64,000 nucleotides of DNA from B10-G9 sp963712165 (lineage in GTDB: Bacteria > Chloroflexota > Anaerolineae > Anaerolineales > UBA11858). Location: positions 248,001-312,000 of the forward strand of contig CAVQGY010000002.1 of the NCBI GenBank assembly GCA_963712165.1. Reading direction: 5' to 3'. Below are positions 44,065 through 51,559 of the stretch, one piece after another. Under the pieces are notes generated by a model. It had not been told where the DNA came from. It made no database searches and saw nothing but the letters and a program-made list of their open reading frames with translations. Numbering within the stretch: position 1 is the first letter of the stretch; every line of letters begins with the position of its first letter. Made by a program: the position numbers and the translations under genes.

Positions 44065-45039
44065 ATGGAAGGCCAATCATTTTCCGTGGGGGATCTGAAG
44101 ATCAGGGGGACCCTGGTCCTGGCACCGATGGACGGTTATTCTGATTGGCCGTTCCGGTCCATATGCCGGGAGCTGGGTTCAGCGATCAGCTATACCGAGT
44201 TCGTCAAAGCTGAGGACGTTCTGCAGCGGCCCCACTACATCCAAAACAAGATCCACTTCACAGAGTCTGAGCGGCCAGTATTCATCCAGGTCTACGGGAA
44301 TAGGGCTGACAATCTCTTGAAAGCTGCCATCCGGCTCCAGGAGGCCGGACCGGACGGGATAGATCTCAATATGGGCTGCCCGAACCGCTCCATTGCCGGC
44401 CGGGGTGCCGGGGCAGGTTTGATGCGCACACCAATCAAAGCCGCCCGGATCATGAAAAGACTCTCCGAAGAACTTCACGTGCCAGTCACAGCCAAGATCC
44501 GGCTGGGTTGGCAGGACTGCAGGAACGGGCTGGAACTCGCCCGGATTATCGAGCAGTTCGGCGGCTCCCTGGTAGCAGTGCATGCCCGTTCCAAAGAGCA
44601 GGGGCACGAAGGCCAGCCGGATCTAGCAGCCCTGGCAGAGATAAAAGCAGCCCTGAAGATCCCGGTTCTGGGCAACGGCGGGGTTCGCCGGGTTTCTGAT
44701 ATAGACAGAATGTTCCGGGCCACAAACTGTGACGGGGTGATGATCGGTCGGGGGGCCGTTCTCAATCCCTGGATCTTCTCCCGAAGGGATAGGGAGGAGG
44801 TCCCACCAGAAGAAGTGCAGGATACCCTGCTGGAGCACCTGGAGCGGTCCCTGGTTTTTTATGGTTCCCAAGATGGGCTCGTGCTATTCCGCAAATTCGC
44901 GGCGGGGTATTTGAAGGCTTACAAGTTGGATCCAGCAATAAGGAAAAACCTGCTCACCGAGAGGGATCCCAAGGAATTCAGGAAAAACGTAAAGTTGATT
45001 TTTGAGGAAATTGAGCAGTGGACTCAAGAGGCGTTATAG
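44065..45039 (+). CDS. dus: tRNA-dihydrouridine synthase
   Basis: This 324-aa flavoenzyme reduces uridines in tRNA D-loops. FMN and catalytic elements are visible: LVLAPMDGYSDWPFRSICRELG at the start, DLNMGCPNRSIAGRGAGAGLM with the catalytic Cys, VTAKIRLGW, VHARSKEQG, and VLGNGGVRRVSDIDRM with GVMIGRGAVLNPWIF. ATG at 44065 begins one base after the radA stop; the longer frame lies inside radA. Its final codons and stop match the tail of the repeat unit that follows, so the repeat probably inserted at the gene end. Confidence 0.95.
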   Translation: MEGQSFSVGDLKIRGTLVLAPMDGYSDWPFRSICRELGSAISYTEFVKAEDVLQRPHYIQNKIHFTESERPVFIQVYGNRADNLLKAAIRLQEAGPDGIDLNMGCPNRSIAGRGAGAGLMRTPIKAARIMKRLSEELHVPVTAKIRLGWQDCRNGLELARIIEQFGGSLVAVHARSKEQGHEGQPDLAALAEIKAALKIPVLGNGGVRRVSDIDRMFRATNCDGVMIGRGAVLNPWIFSRRDREEVPPEEVQDTLLEHLERSLVFYGSQDGLVLFRKFAAGYLKAYKLDPAIRKNLLTERDPKEFRKNVKLIFEEIEQWTQEAL

Positions 45040-45045
45040 AGCAAA

Positions 45046-45325
45046 CTCGCCATCTCGTCTACGCGACATCTGTGGATGCCGCTCCGCTCGATGAGCTGTG
45101 TCTGCTGATCAATGGAATAATCCAGCTCTCAGAGCGGAGGCCCTGAGGCTTTTCGAAGGGCCGCAGTCGAAGAGGCGGCATAGGACAATCTCGCCATCTC
45201 GTCTACGCGCCAACCTGCGGATGCCGCTCCGCTCGATGAGCTGTGGTTACTGATTATTGGAAGAATCCAGCTCTCAGAGTGGAGGTCCTGAGGCTTTTCG
45301 AAGGGCTTCAGTTGAAGAGGCGATT
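45046..45325 (+). repeat. copies 1 and 2 of a ~144-bp hairpin repeat
   Basis: Copy 1 (45046-45189) and copy 2 (45190 to about 45325) each start CTCGCCATCTCGTCTACG and end near GAAGAGGCG. Each unit contains a small stem GCTCTCAGAGC and a larger hairpin: GGCCCT/AGGGCC in copy 1 (45139-45144 / 45157-45162) and GGTCCT/AGGGCT with wobble pairs in copy 2 (45284-45289 / 45302-45307). A short ORF can be read through the repeats but looks incidental. Confidence 0.9.
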
Positions 45326-45397
45326 AAGGCCAATTATCCAATAATGTGTTGTTGAAACAGTTATGAATTGAAAAATGATAATAATAAAGGGGGCAAT

Positions 45398-45703
45398 ATG
45401 ACTTATTTTGTATACATCCTCAAATGTTCAAACGGAACCTTTTACACCGGGAACACTTCCAGTTTAGCTTTAAGAATCTCACAACATCAATCTGGATATG
45501 ATCCGAAATCCTATACCTATAACCTTCGGCCCGTAACTCTTGTTTGGTCCATGGAATTTCCTGATCGCCATGATGCCCTTAGGGTCGAAAGACAGATCAA
45601 AGGCTGGTCACATGCAAAAAAACAAGCGTTGATCGAAAATAATATTGAATTGATCCATCAAATTGTAAGGAATGAAAGAAGAAGACGGGAAAATAAATCC
45701 TGA
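45398..45703 (+). CDS. GIY-YIG nuclease family protein embedded in a repeat array
   Basis: This 101-aa protein is a minimal GIY-YIG domain of the YhbQ/UPF0213 type. The first motif is FVYILKCSNGTFYTGNTSSL, where YIL and YTG replace the canonical GIY and YIG strands. The catalytic Arg is in LALRISQH, and the Glu in RVERQIKGWSHAKK fits the metal-binding residue. A basic tail follows. ATG at 45398 has AAAGGGGG before it. It is AT-richer than the repeats around it: two units lie upstream and about two and a half downstream, so it may be an insertion or travel with them. Confidence 0.88.
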   Translation: MTYFVYILKCSNGTFYTGNTSSLALRISQHQSGYDPKSYTYNLRPVTLVWSMEFPDRHDALRVERQIKGWSHAKKQALIENNIELIHQIVRNERRRRENKS

Positions 45704-45730
45704 TCAGGAATATATGACAGGAGCTTTATT

Positions 45731-46072
45731 CTCGCCATCTCGTCTACGCACCATCTGTGGATGCCGCTCCGCTCGATGAGCTGTGGTTACTGATCAATGA
45801 AATCCTCAGCTCTCAGAGCGGAGGTCCTGAGGCTTTTCGAAGGACCGCAGTCGAAGAGGCGGAATTGGACAAACTCGCCATCTCGTCTACGCTCCATCCT
45901 GCGGATGCTGCTCCGCTCGATGATCTGTGTCTGCTGATCAATGGAATAATCCAGCTCTCAGAGCTGAGGCCCTGAGGCTTTTCGAAGGGCCGCAGTCGAA
46001 GAGGCGGTATAGGACAATCTCGCCATCTCGTCTACGCACCATCTGTGGATGCCGCTCCGCTCGATGAGCTGT
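45731..46072 (+). repeat. copies 3, 4 and partial copy 5 of the ~144-bp hairpin repeat
   Basis: Copy 3 starts at 45731, copy 4 at 45874 and copy 5 at 46019; copy 5 stops after about 54 bp near GATGAGCTGTG. The main hairpin is GGTCCT/AGGACC in copy 3 (45823-45828 / 45841-45846) and GGCCCT/AGGGCC in copy 4 (45968-45973 / 45986-45991). The paired change from C-G to T-A keeps the stem intact. Confidence 0.9.
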
Positions 46073-46099
46073 GATAATCAACTAAACAAAACCTCATCA

Positions 46100-46666
46100 T
46101 TATTCTTTCACAAACTCCATCCAGGCCGAAGGACGGGAGAATTCTTCTCCATCCTCGCGCCAGACCAGCTCCAGCACATTTGCCAGAGCTTCCAAATCTG
46201 TTTCTTGTATCCCATGGCCTGGACCCGGACCCAGGTTGAGATGGACGTACAACAACAAACTTCCGCCAGGCACCAGCCATTCTTTCACATTCCTCGCATA
46301 GCGGCCCACGTCCCGACCTGTAAAACTGTGCACACAGCCGATGTCCAGCACCAGGTTATAAACCCCCATGACCAGTCCCGGTTGGAGCACATCCCCAACC
46401 TGGAAATCCGTTCGATTCTCTACTCCCACCCTTCGGGCTTTACGTCGGGCGATCCGGATGGCCCGAGGGACAAAATCGATCCCGGTAACCTGCCAGCCAC
46501 CTTCCGCCAGGGTGATCACATTGGTGCCAGTCCCGCAACCCAGATCCAGGGCCCGGCCTGGAGGGTTCTTCTCAAGAAAGCGGTAGACCTCGGGGGGAGT
46601 GATCCCGGTATCCCAGGGTGGATCCTTCATCCAGTACTGTAGCGTAAAAAAGGCTTTGCGGGCCAT
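46100..46666 (-). CDS. class I SAM-dependent methyltransferase
   Basis: This 188-aa methyltransferase carries motif I ALDLGCGTGTNVITLAEGGW near residue 40, motif II VTGIDFVPRAIRIARRKA, motif III FQVGDVLQ, and VLDIGCVHSF plus VPGGSLLLYVHL in the later core. The early WMKDPPWDTGITPPEV matches small-molecule or tellurite-resistance-type methyltransferases. AAGGATG precedes the ATG. It is the last gene of a minus-strand run whose first gene is the MFS transporter, and it ends just outside repeat copy 5. Confidence 0.88.
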   Translation of the reverse strand: MARKAFFTLQYWMKDPPWDTGITPPEVYRFLEKNPPGRALDLGCGTGTNVITLAEGGWQVTGIDFVPRAIRIARRKARRVGVENRTDFQVGDVLQPGLVMGVYNLVLDIGCVHSFTGRDVGRYARNVKEWLVPGGSLLLYVHLNLGPGPGHGIQETDLEALANVLELVWREDGEEFSRPSAWMEFVKE

Positions 46667-46693
46667 TTCATCCTTTTGCCTATCCGGGTCGGC

Positions 46694-47293
46694 CTATCGT
46701 TCTGTGTCAAGGTATTCAGCTAACTCAGCCAGAGCGCCTTCTCGTGAGCGGAAATGGATTGCGTTCCAACCCTCTTCTCTAGCTGCTTCGACGTTTTCAA
46801 TGAAATCATCCACGAAGATCAACTCATGCGGATCCTTTCCCAATTCCGCTGACACTGCCTGGTAGATCTTTGGATCAGGTTTGGCAAGGCCCATCTCTGC
46901 CGAAATGAATATATGGTCAAAGATATCGGCGATCTTCCAGACATTAACAAGCATATGGCGCAGGTCATCCCAGGCATTGCTCAAGAGAACTGTAGTATAG
47001 TCCCCGCGCAAACCCTGGATGAAATCCACCAGTTTCCTGTCCATCCGGTCTCCCCCCCAGAACTCGTCGCTGAATTCCTGAACAGCTTCCTCAGGCAGTC
47101 CCAGTCTTTTCATAACCGCCTTCAGATGGGATTCAGCGCTGATCTCTCCTCGCATGACTTCCCTGGAGCCATAGACATGGCCTTCTAACTCCTTGAAGGA
47201 GATTCCCAGACGCTCAGCAAGCCTCGTGCGGGGGGCCCTGTCCTCTGTCCGCAGCAGCACACCGCCTAAATCAAAAATGATTGTGGTGATCAT
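46694..47293 (-). CDS. HAD-superfamily hydrolase
   Basis: This 199-aa phosphatase-like protein begins with IIFDLGGVLLRTEDRAP; the expected second Asp of DxDxT is replaced by Gly, as in some epoxide-hydrolase-like and phosphatase HAD proteins. Motif II is VLLSNAWDDLR, motif III Lys is in GLAKPDPKIYQAV, and motif IV is IFVDDFIENVEAA. AAGGAGA precedes the ATG. The substrate is unknown. Confidence 0.88.
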   Translation of the reverse strand: MITTIIFDLGGVLLRTEDRAPRTRLAERLGISFKELEGHVYGSREVMRGEISAESHLKAVMKRLGLPEEAVQEFSDEFWGGDRMDRKLVDFIQGLRGDYTTVLLSNAWDDLRHMLVNVWKIADIFDHIFISAEMGLAKPDPKIYQAVSAELGKDPHELIFVDDFIENVEAAREEGWNAIHFRSREGALAELAEYLDTER

Positions 47294-47310
47294 TGGTCTC
47301 CTTATCCAGC

Positions 47311-48333
47311 CTATTCTGGAATATATTCCAGCTGGGTGATGCTGATATCCACTCCCTCACGAAGCACTTTTTCATGCATATCATACTGAAGGTCCACATG
47401 CATGCCTACCTTTTTATACAGATCCGTCGCTCCGGTCAGTGATTCTGCATCCACTCCCAGATCAACAGAAAAAGTTCCCCGTTTATAAAATTCACCGAAA
47501 GCCTGTAGAAGCAGGGCCTGTGCCATTCCCCGGCGTCTCCAGTCCCTCCTTACACCCAGAGTGGAAACATGGCCAGCATCAGGGTCTTCAAAGCTGAATC
47601 GGCGGCAGAGGCAGATAGCGATGATCTCTTCATCAGCGACTGCCAGGAACCACAGGCTGGGATCATAGGAATCATCCCCTGCCATATGGTGCATGAATCT
47701 CTCATAACCTTTTTCAAAGTCCTCCTCAACATATCCAAAATGATCCTGGAAGACCTCGTCATCCAATTTATACACCTGCCGGGAATCTCTTTCCGGGTCG
47801 TATGGCCGCAGCTGAACTCCCTCGGGAAAGGCGGGGGTGGGTGGTGCTTCAACCATATCGATCCGCATCGTGAAGTTATGCCGGATTGCTTTCCAGCCCG
47901 CCTTCAAGAGGGCCTCTTTGGCTGATGTGACCAGAGATAGTGGATTGCAGCGTACAGCAACCCTCCACTCAGGTGATACCCTGTTTAAGACTTGCCGGGC
48001 GCGCTCCTCTGCCCAATCCACCAGATAATCTTCCAGACCCAGATCTTCATATTCAGGATCCACTGTCATCCATAAAAATGGGTGAACTGGACGTTCCCCA
48101 AGGTCCCAAACCTCAGCCAGTGCAACCAGGATCCCATCCTGATTCTCTATTAAGATCCCGTTCTTTTCAGGTATAAATCCCGGGGTTTGATAGGTATTTA
48201 TTAGTAGGTCAAGAGTGAGTCCTTGTTTACCCTGGTAATGAAGTGTTTTTAATCCCTCCAGGCGGTGGATTTCGGGTAAATCCTCCATCCCCGTTGGGCG
48301 GGAAGCAAAGTTGTCAGGTAATTTTTGTTTCAT
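47311..48333 (-). CDS. tandem GNAT N-acetyltransferase
   Basis: This 340-aa protein has two GNAT-like halves. The first half (about 10-150) has weak acetyl-CoA motifs. The second half carries a clear motif A, VSTLGVRRDWRRRGMAQALLLQAF near residue 270, and SVDLGVDAESLTGATDLYKKVGM near residue 300. The layout resembles mycothiol-synthase-like double GNATs. ATG at 48333 is chosen because AAGGATT precedes it; the longer frame runs back into the MFS gene. It lies 16 nt downstream of that transporter, so the two are probably co-regulated and may act on the same compound. Confidence 0.87.
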   Translation of the reverse strand: MKQKLPDNFASRPTGMEDLPEIHRLEGLKTLHYQGKQGLTLDLLINTYQTPGFIPEKNGILIENQDGILVALAEVWDLGERPVHPFLWMTVDPEYEDLGLEDYLVDWAEERARQVLNRVSPEWRVAVRCNPLSLVTSAKEALLKAGWKAIRHNFTMRIDMVEAPPTPAFPEGVQLRPYDPERDSRQVYKLDDEVFQDHFGYVEEDFEKGYERFMHHMAGDDSYDPSLWFLAVADEEIIAICLCRRFSFEDPDAGHVSTLGVRRDWRRRGMAQALLLQAFGEFYKRGTFSVDLGVDAESLTGATDLYKKVGMHVDLQYDMHEKVLREGVDISITQLEYIPE

Positions 48334-48349
48334 TTTTCTAATCCTTATT

Positions 48350-49612
48350 CTAACCGGTTTCGAAACCCGGCTTGCCTTCCGGGGCAATCTCACTCCGTTC
48401 ATCTCCGTTCCGCAGCCAAAGAAAGCCCGCCGCCGCGACCAGGCCGAGAATGGCGCTGCCATACCAAATCCAGTTAGGATCGCCATAATCCATGATCAGA
48501 CCAGCCAGGAGCGGACCAATCATCCAGGGGATCATCCAGGAAAATCCCATAACCCCTGAATAGCGTCCCCGCATATCCTCCGGTGCCGCTTGGCCTACAT
48601 AAGCCCGGGCGACCGGAATGATCACCATTTCACCTACGGTGATGATCGCCATAGCCAGCATGAACATGGCATACACATTCACGAATCCATACATGCCAAA
48701 GCCGATCATATACAGCAGGGAACCCAGGGCAAGGATCAGCATGGGAGGTTTGTTGGATATCCTGCGGGTGATCATGAACTGGAAGACCACAACCATACCG
48801 GCATTTAAAGTCATCAGCCAGCCGTACCCGGATTCCGGAACCCCGTGAATATCACGCAAATAGACCGAAAGGGTGCTGTACATCTGGGAATAAACCAGGG
48901 TGGCAATGGTGGAGATGATCACAAAGAGCATGAACTTGCGATCTTTCAACACCGCTCCATAACCAATGAAAGTATCTTTGAAGTTCTTTCGTTCTCCGGT
49001 CTTTACCTTTTCTTCCGGTTTGCTTTCTTCCACAACCCGATAGACGATCAGGGCTGTGATCAGACTGGTCACAGTATCCGCAATAAAGAGTATCAGGTAG
49101 GAATAGGCTGCGATAAATCCGCCAATAGCAGGCCCGATGGCTACGGACAGGTTCATGGCCACGCGCATGACGCCAAAACCTTCCGAACGCTTTTTCTCAG
49201 GAAGGATATCGATTAACATCGCTTCATGGGCAGGTCCGGCTGCTGTCGCAAAAAGGCCGGAAATCGCGCCCATCACGTAAAACCACTCCAGCTCCTGAAC
49301 CAGGCCCATCCCCAGGCTGGTGAAGGCACTGATGACAAGGCCGAGAATGATCATTGTCTTTCGGCCCAAATAATCTGTAAGCGCGCCACCAACCATATTT
49401 CCGAGCATATCTGTGATCGAGAAGACAGCAAAAAGCAGACCCACCTCAGTCATACCCACATTGAACTTCTGCGTGATGTAAAGGGCGAAGAAGGGGAAGA
49501 TCAAAGCCCCTCCAATACGGTCAATGAAGTTTGAGCCCACGATCACCCAGAATTGTTTGGGGTACTCATAGTAAACTGATTTGGTTTTTTCGATCGTATT
49601 CCTGAACAACAT
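48350..49612 (-). CDS. MFS transporter (DHA1/MdtH-like), behind an attenuator leader
   Basis: This 420-aa protein has 12 predicted transmembrane helices and the major facilitator fold. Motif A between helices 2 and 3 reads GGALTDYLGRKTM, and helix 5 has GPAIGGFIAAY, common in drug-proton antiporters. The start WVIVGSNFIDRIGGALIFPF also fits MdtH/YdgI-type efflux proteins. GAGGAA precedes the ATG. Upstream is a ~240-nt leader with its own peptide and terminator (see those entries), the kind of control found on antibiotic-efflux genes. A GNAT and a methyltransferase follow. Export of a toxic compound is the likely role; the compound is unknown. Confidence 0.92.
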   Translation of the reverse strand: MLFRNTIEKTKSVYYEYPKQFWVIVGSNFIDRIGGALIFPFFALYITQKFNVGMTEVGLLFAVFSITDMLGNMVGGALTDYLGRKTMIILGLVISAFTSLGMGLVQELEWFYVMGAISGLFATAAGPAHEAMLIDILPEKKRSEGFGVMRVAMNLSVAIGPAIGGFIAAYSYLILFIADTVTSLITALIVYRVVEESKPEEKVKTGERKNFKDTFIGYGAVLKDRKFMLFVIISTIATLVYSQMYSTLSVYLRDIHGVPESGYGWLMTLNAGMVVVFQFMITRRISNKPPMLILALGSLLYMIGFGMYGFVNVYAMFMLAMAIITVGEMVIIPVARAYVGQAAPEDMRGRYSGVMGFSWMIPWMIGPLLAGLIMDYGDPNWIWYGSAILGLVAAAGFLWLRNGDERSEIAPEGKPGFETG

Positions 49613-49694
49613 TATTTTATTCCTCGTTATTTCCTTCTTATTGACCGCCTGTTAAAGAAAACAGGCCGCGGGATAACCCGAGACCTGATCCTTT

Positions 49695-49731
49695 TAAGAA
49701 CAAAAGCCCCGGGTTCTGGTGTTCCCGGAGC
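49695..49731 (-). terminator. intrinsic terminator inside the MFS leader
   Basis: On the minus strand GCTCCGGG (49724-49731) pairs with CCCGGGGC (49706-49713) across a 10-nt loop, then TTTTGTTCTT follows. It lies between the promoter and the transporter gene, so it would stop most transcripts before the gene. Part of its first arm, GGGAAC (49721-49726), can instead pair with GTTCCC at the end of the leader ORF. Confidence 0.8.
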
Positions 49732-49758
49732 GTCAGAGATGTCAAACGATTAACATGC

Positions 49759-49824
49759 TCAAACGATGGGAACCCTCCCAGACAGTTCTGCGTATCCGCA
49801 GTTAGAAACTTTGAGCATGATCAT
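49759..49824 (-). CDS. 21-codon leader peptide of the MFS gene
   Basis: The minus-strand frame reads MIMLKVSNCGYAELSGRVPIV then TGA. GAGGAAG sits 7 nt upstream of the ATG. A perfect 10-bp inverted repeat, CATGCTCAAA/TTTGAGCATG, encloses it: one arm at 49810-49819 over the early codons, the other at 49754-49763 over the stop codon. The terminator begins 27 nt after the stop. Ribosome progress here could therefore decide between terminator and antiterminator. There is no run of one amino acid, so drug- or ribosome-induced stalling fits better than amino-acid sensing. Confidence 0.65.
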   Translation of the reverse strand: MIMLKVSNCGYAELSGRVPIV

Positions 49825-49859
49825 AAAACACTTCCTCGATTTTTAGGTGACCGTTCGTT

Positions 49860-49888
49860 AGTGTAACATTGCCCCAAGATAAGGTCAA
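49860..49888 (-). promoter_or_regulatory. promoter of the MFS operon with possible operator
   Basis: On the minus strand TTGACC (49883-49888), 17 nt, then TACACT (49860-49865). Immediately downstream is TAACGAACGGTCA (49848-49860), an imperfect palindrome of a kind bound by TetR-family repressors. No TetR gene is present in the window. Confidence 0.7.
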
Positions 49889-50090
49889 GTGGGAATTTCC
49901 CCGAAAGGCAAGTTCTTCACACATTAACTAAAAGTAAGAAATTTGTCATCAAAAACAACCGTCCCCCTCTCCATGGTATGATAAATCCTTAGCATAGGAA
50001 TTATGAATGCGATTATGAGCCGCCGGTGAACCTCTGTGCGGCAAAAATGCAGTATGCCATTCGATCAATGCTCAAAGAGGAAAATATACT

Positions 50091-50726
50091 GTGAGTGATT
50101 TTGTAATGAATGAGGACCAGGAACCCTTAGAAAGACGAGCCGATGAGCTTCGCTCCGATCTGCTAACCCGCGTGCCGGAACAGCTGGCAGCTGCCACGAA
50201 CACCGAACTCGTAGGTGAAGGGAAGGATAGATATTTCAGCTTTGCCTACTGGGGGAAACCTGTTGAACTCTCGTGTCAGGACTACATAGCCAGGGATCAG
50301 GAAAGCCAGCATATCTTGCCCCCGGTTCACCAAGCCATGATCCTGTATTATTTCCATTCATCACGAGGGTCATCGCAGCCCGGAAAGTGGATCTCTTTTT
50401 CAGAGCTTGAAGATGGGATGTTTTATAACGCAGCTTTTCAAGGTTATACAGCCAAGAAATTGCTCCAGCACTTCAGCGATGACTATTCGGCCTTCAATAA
50501 AGCCAATAATGCTCTCTGTGGAGAAAAAACAAACTTTGGTGACGGCGCCTACCGCTATCACATACTACCCAAGGTAGCGATGCTGCTGGTCCATTGGCGC
50601 GGGGATGAGGAGTTCCCTCCCTCTTATAAGATACTTTTTGAGGATATTGTCGATTATCATTTACCTACCGATGTTTGCGCGATCCTGGCTAGCATGCTGA
50701 CCGGAAAACTCGTAGCAAATATGTAG
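50091..50726 (+). CDS. DUF3786 protein
   Basis: This 211-aa protein matches the DUF3786 family, seen in anaerobes with CO dehydrogenase/acetyl-CoA synthase. Characteristic blocks are WGKPVELSCQDY, LPPVHQAMILYYFHSS, GKWISFSELEDGMFYNAAFQGYTA and the late VDYHLPTDVCAILASMLTGKLV. The GTG start at 50091 has AAAGAGG in range; ATG at 50106 is an alternative. CooC-type genes follow within 35 nt. No biochemical function is known; corrinoid or metal handling is a plausible guess from context. Confidence 0.8.
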   Translation: MSDFVMNEDQEPLERRADELRSDLLTRVPEQLAAATNTELVGEGKDRYFSFAYWGKPVELSCQDYIARDQESQHILPPVHQAMILYYFHSSRGSSQPGKWISFSELEDGMFYNAAFQGYTAKKLLQHFSDDYSAFNKANNALCGEKTNFGDGAYRYHILPKVAMLLVHWRGDEEFPPSYKILFEDIVDYHLPTDVCAILASMLTGKLVANM

Positions 50727-50757
50727 TAAACCCTGGTTGCCAGGGTTAGGAGCAATT

Positions 50758-51552
50758 ATGAAATTAGCGATCAGTGGGAAAGGCGGCGTTGGTAAAACCA
50801 CGCTCTCGGCTCTCTTAGCTCAATATTACGCGGATCAGGGGAAGGATGTCCTGGCAGTGGATGCCGATCCTTCACCCTGCCTGGCGGGAGCATTGGGTTT
50901 ACCGGATGATCTGCGCGCGAAACTCAGCCCGATAGCGGAGATGGATGCTCTGATCGAAGAGCGCACCGGCGCCAAACCAGGCACAACTGGCGGGTTTTTC
51001 ACCCTCAACCCCCGCGTCGATGACCTGCCTGAACGGTTCAGCGTCACACACAGGGGTGTTCGCCTGCTGGAAAGCGGCAGCGTTGACCTGGGCGGATCCG
51101 GCTGTATCTGTCCTGAGAGTGCCATGCTGAAGACGCTCTTCACCCATTTGCTTTTCCGAAAGGATGATGTCTTGATCCTGGATATGTACGCTGGGGTGGA
51201 GCACCTGGGCAGGGCAACTGTGGATTTTGTAGACGCTATGATCGTTGTGGTCGAACCTACCCAGCGCAGCCTGGGTACCGCCGCGCAGATCAAAGCTTTA
51301 TCCAAGGATATCGGGTTGAATCGTCTCTGGTTGGTGGGCAATAAAGTCCGCTCAGATGAAGAGAAAAAATTTCTTGAAACAAGCTCTCCTGGCATTCCGC
51401 TCCTGGGCACCTTGCCAATGGATCTAGGCGTGCTGGATGCTGACCGTCTAGGTGAGGCAGTCTATGATCATGTTCCAGCCCTTTATCAGGCTGCGGAGTT
51501 GATCGCGAAACGTTTATTGGAACCATACCCTGATCAGTTTTTAGAGGAGTAA
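50758..51552 (+). CDS. CooC-type nickel-insertion ATPase
   Basis: This 264-aa P-loop ATPase of the MinD/CooC group begins with the deviant Walker A GKGGVGKTTLSALLA. VDADPSP provides the switch Asp, and the CooC-type metal motif is SGCICPES near residue 116. LILDMYAGVEHLGRATVDFVDAMIVVVEPTQRS follows normally. Such proteins dimerise through the CxC cysteines, bind Ni(II), and load CO dehydrogenase or acetyl-CoA synthase. ATG at 50758 has AGGAG before it. It lies 31 nt after the DUF3786 stop and 7 nt before a second CooC-type gene. The client enzymes are not in the window. Confidence 0.9.
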   Translation: MKLAISGKGGVGKTTLSALLAQYYADQGKDVLAVDADPSPCLAGALGLPDDLRAKLSPIAEMDALIEERTGAKPGTTGGFFTLNPRVDDLPERFSVTHRGVRLLESGSVDLGGSGCICPESAMLKTLFTHLLFRKDDVLILDMYAGVEHLGRATVDFVDAMIVVVEPTQRSLGTAAQIKALSKDIGLNRLWLVGNKVRSDEEKKFLETSSPGIPLLGTLPMDLGVLDADRLGEAVYDHVPALYQAAELIAKRLLEPYPDQFLEE

Positions 51553-51559
51553 TTTGTAT

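Noticed and set aside
45757..45975. 72-codon ORF running through repeat copies 3 and 4
   Set aside because: It is the repeat itself read in one frame, with no ribosome site; other copies break the frame.
45046..46072. CRISPR-like array
   Set aside because: Units are about 144 bp, adjacent, with no short unique spacers and no cas genes.
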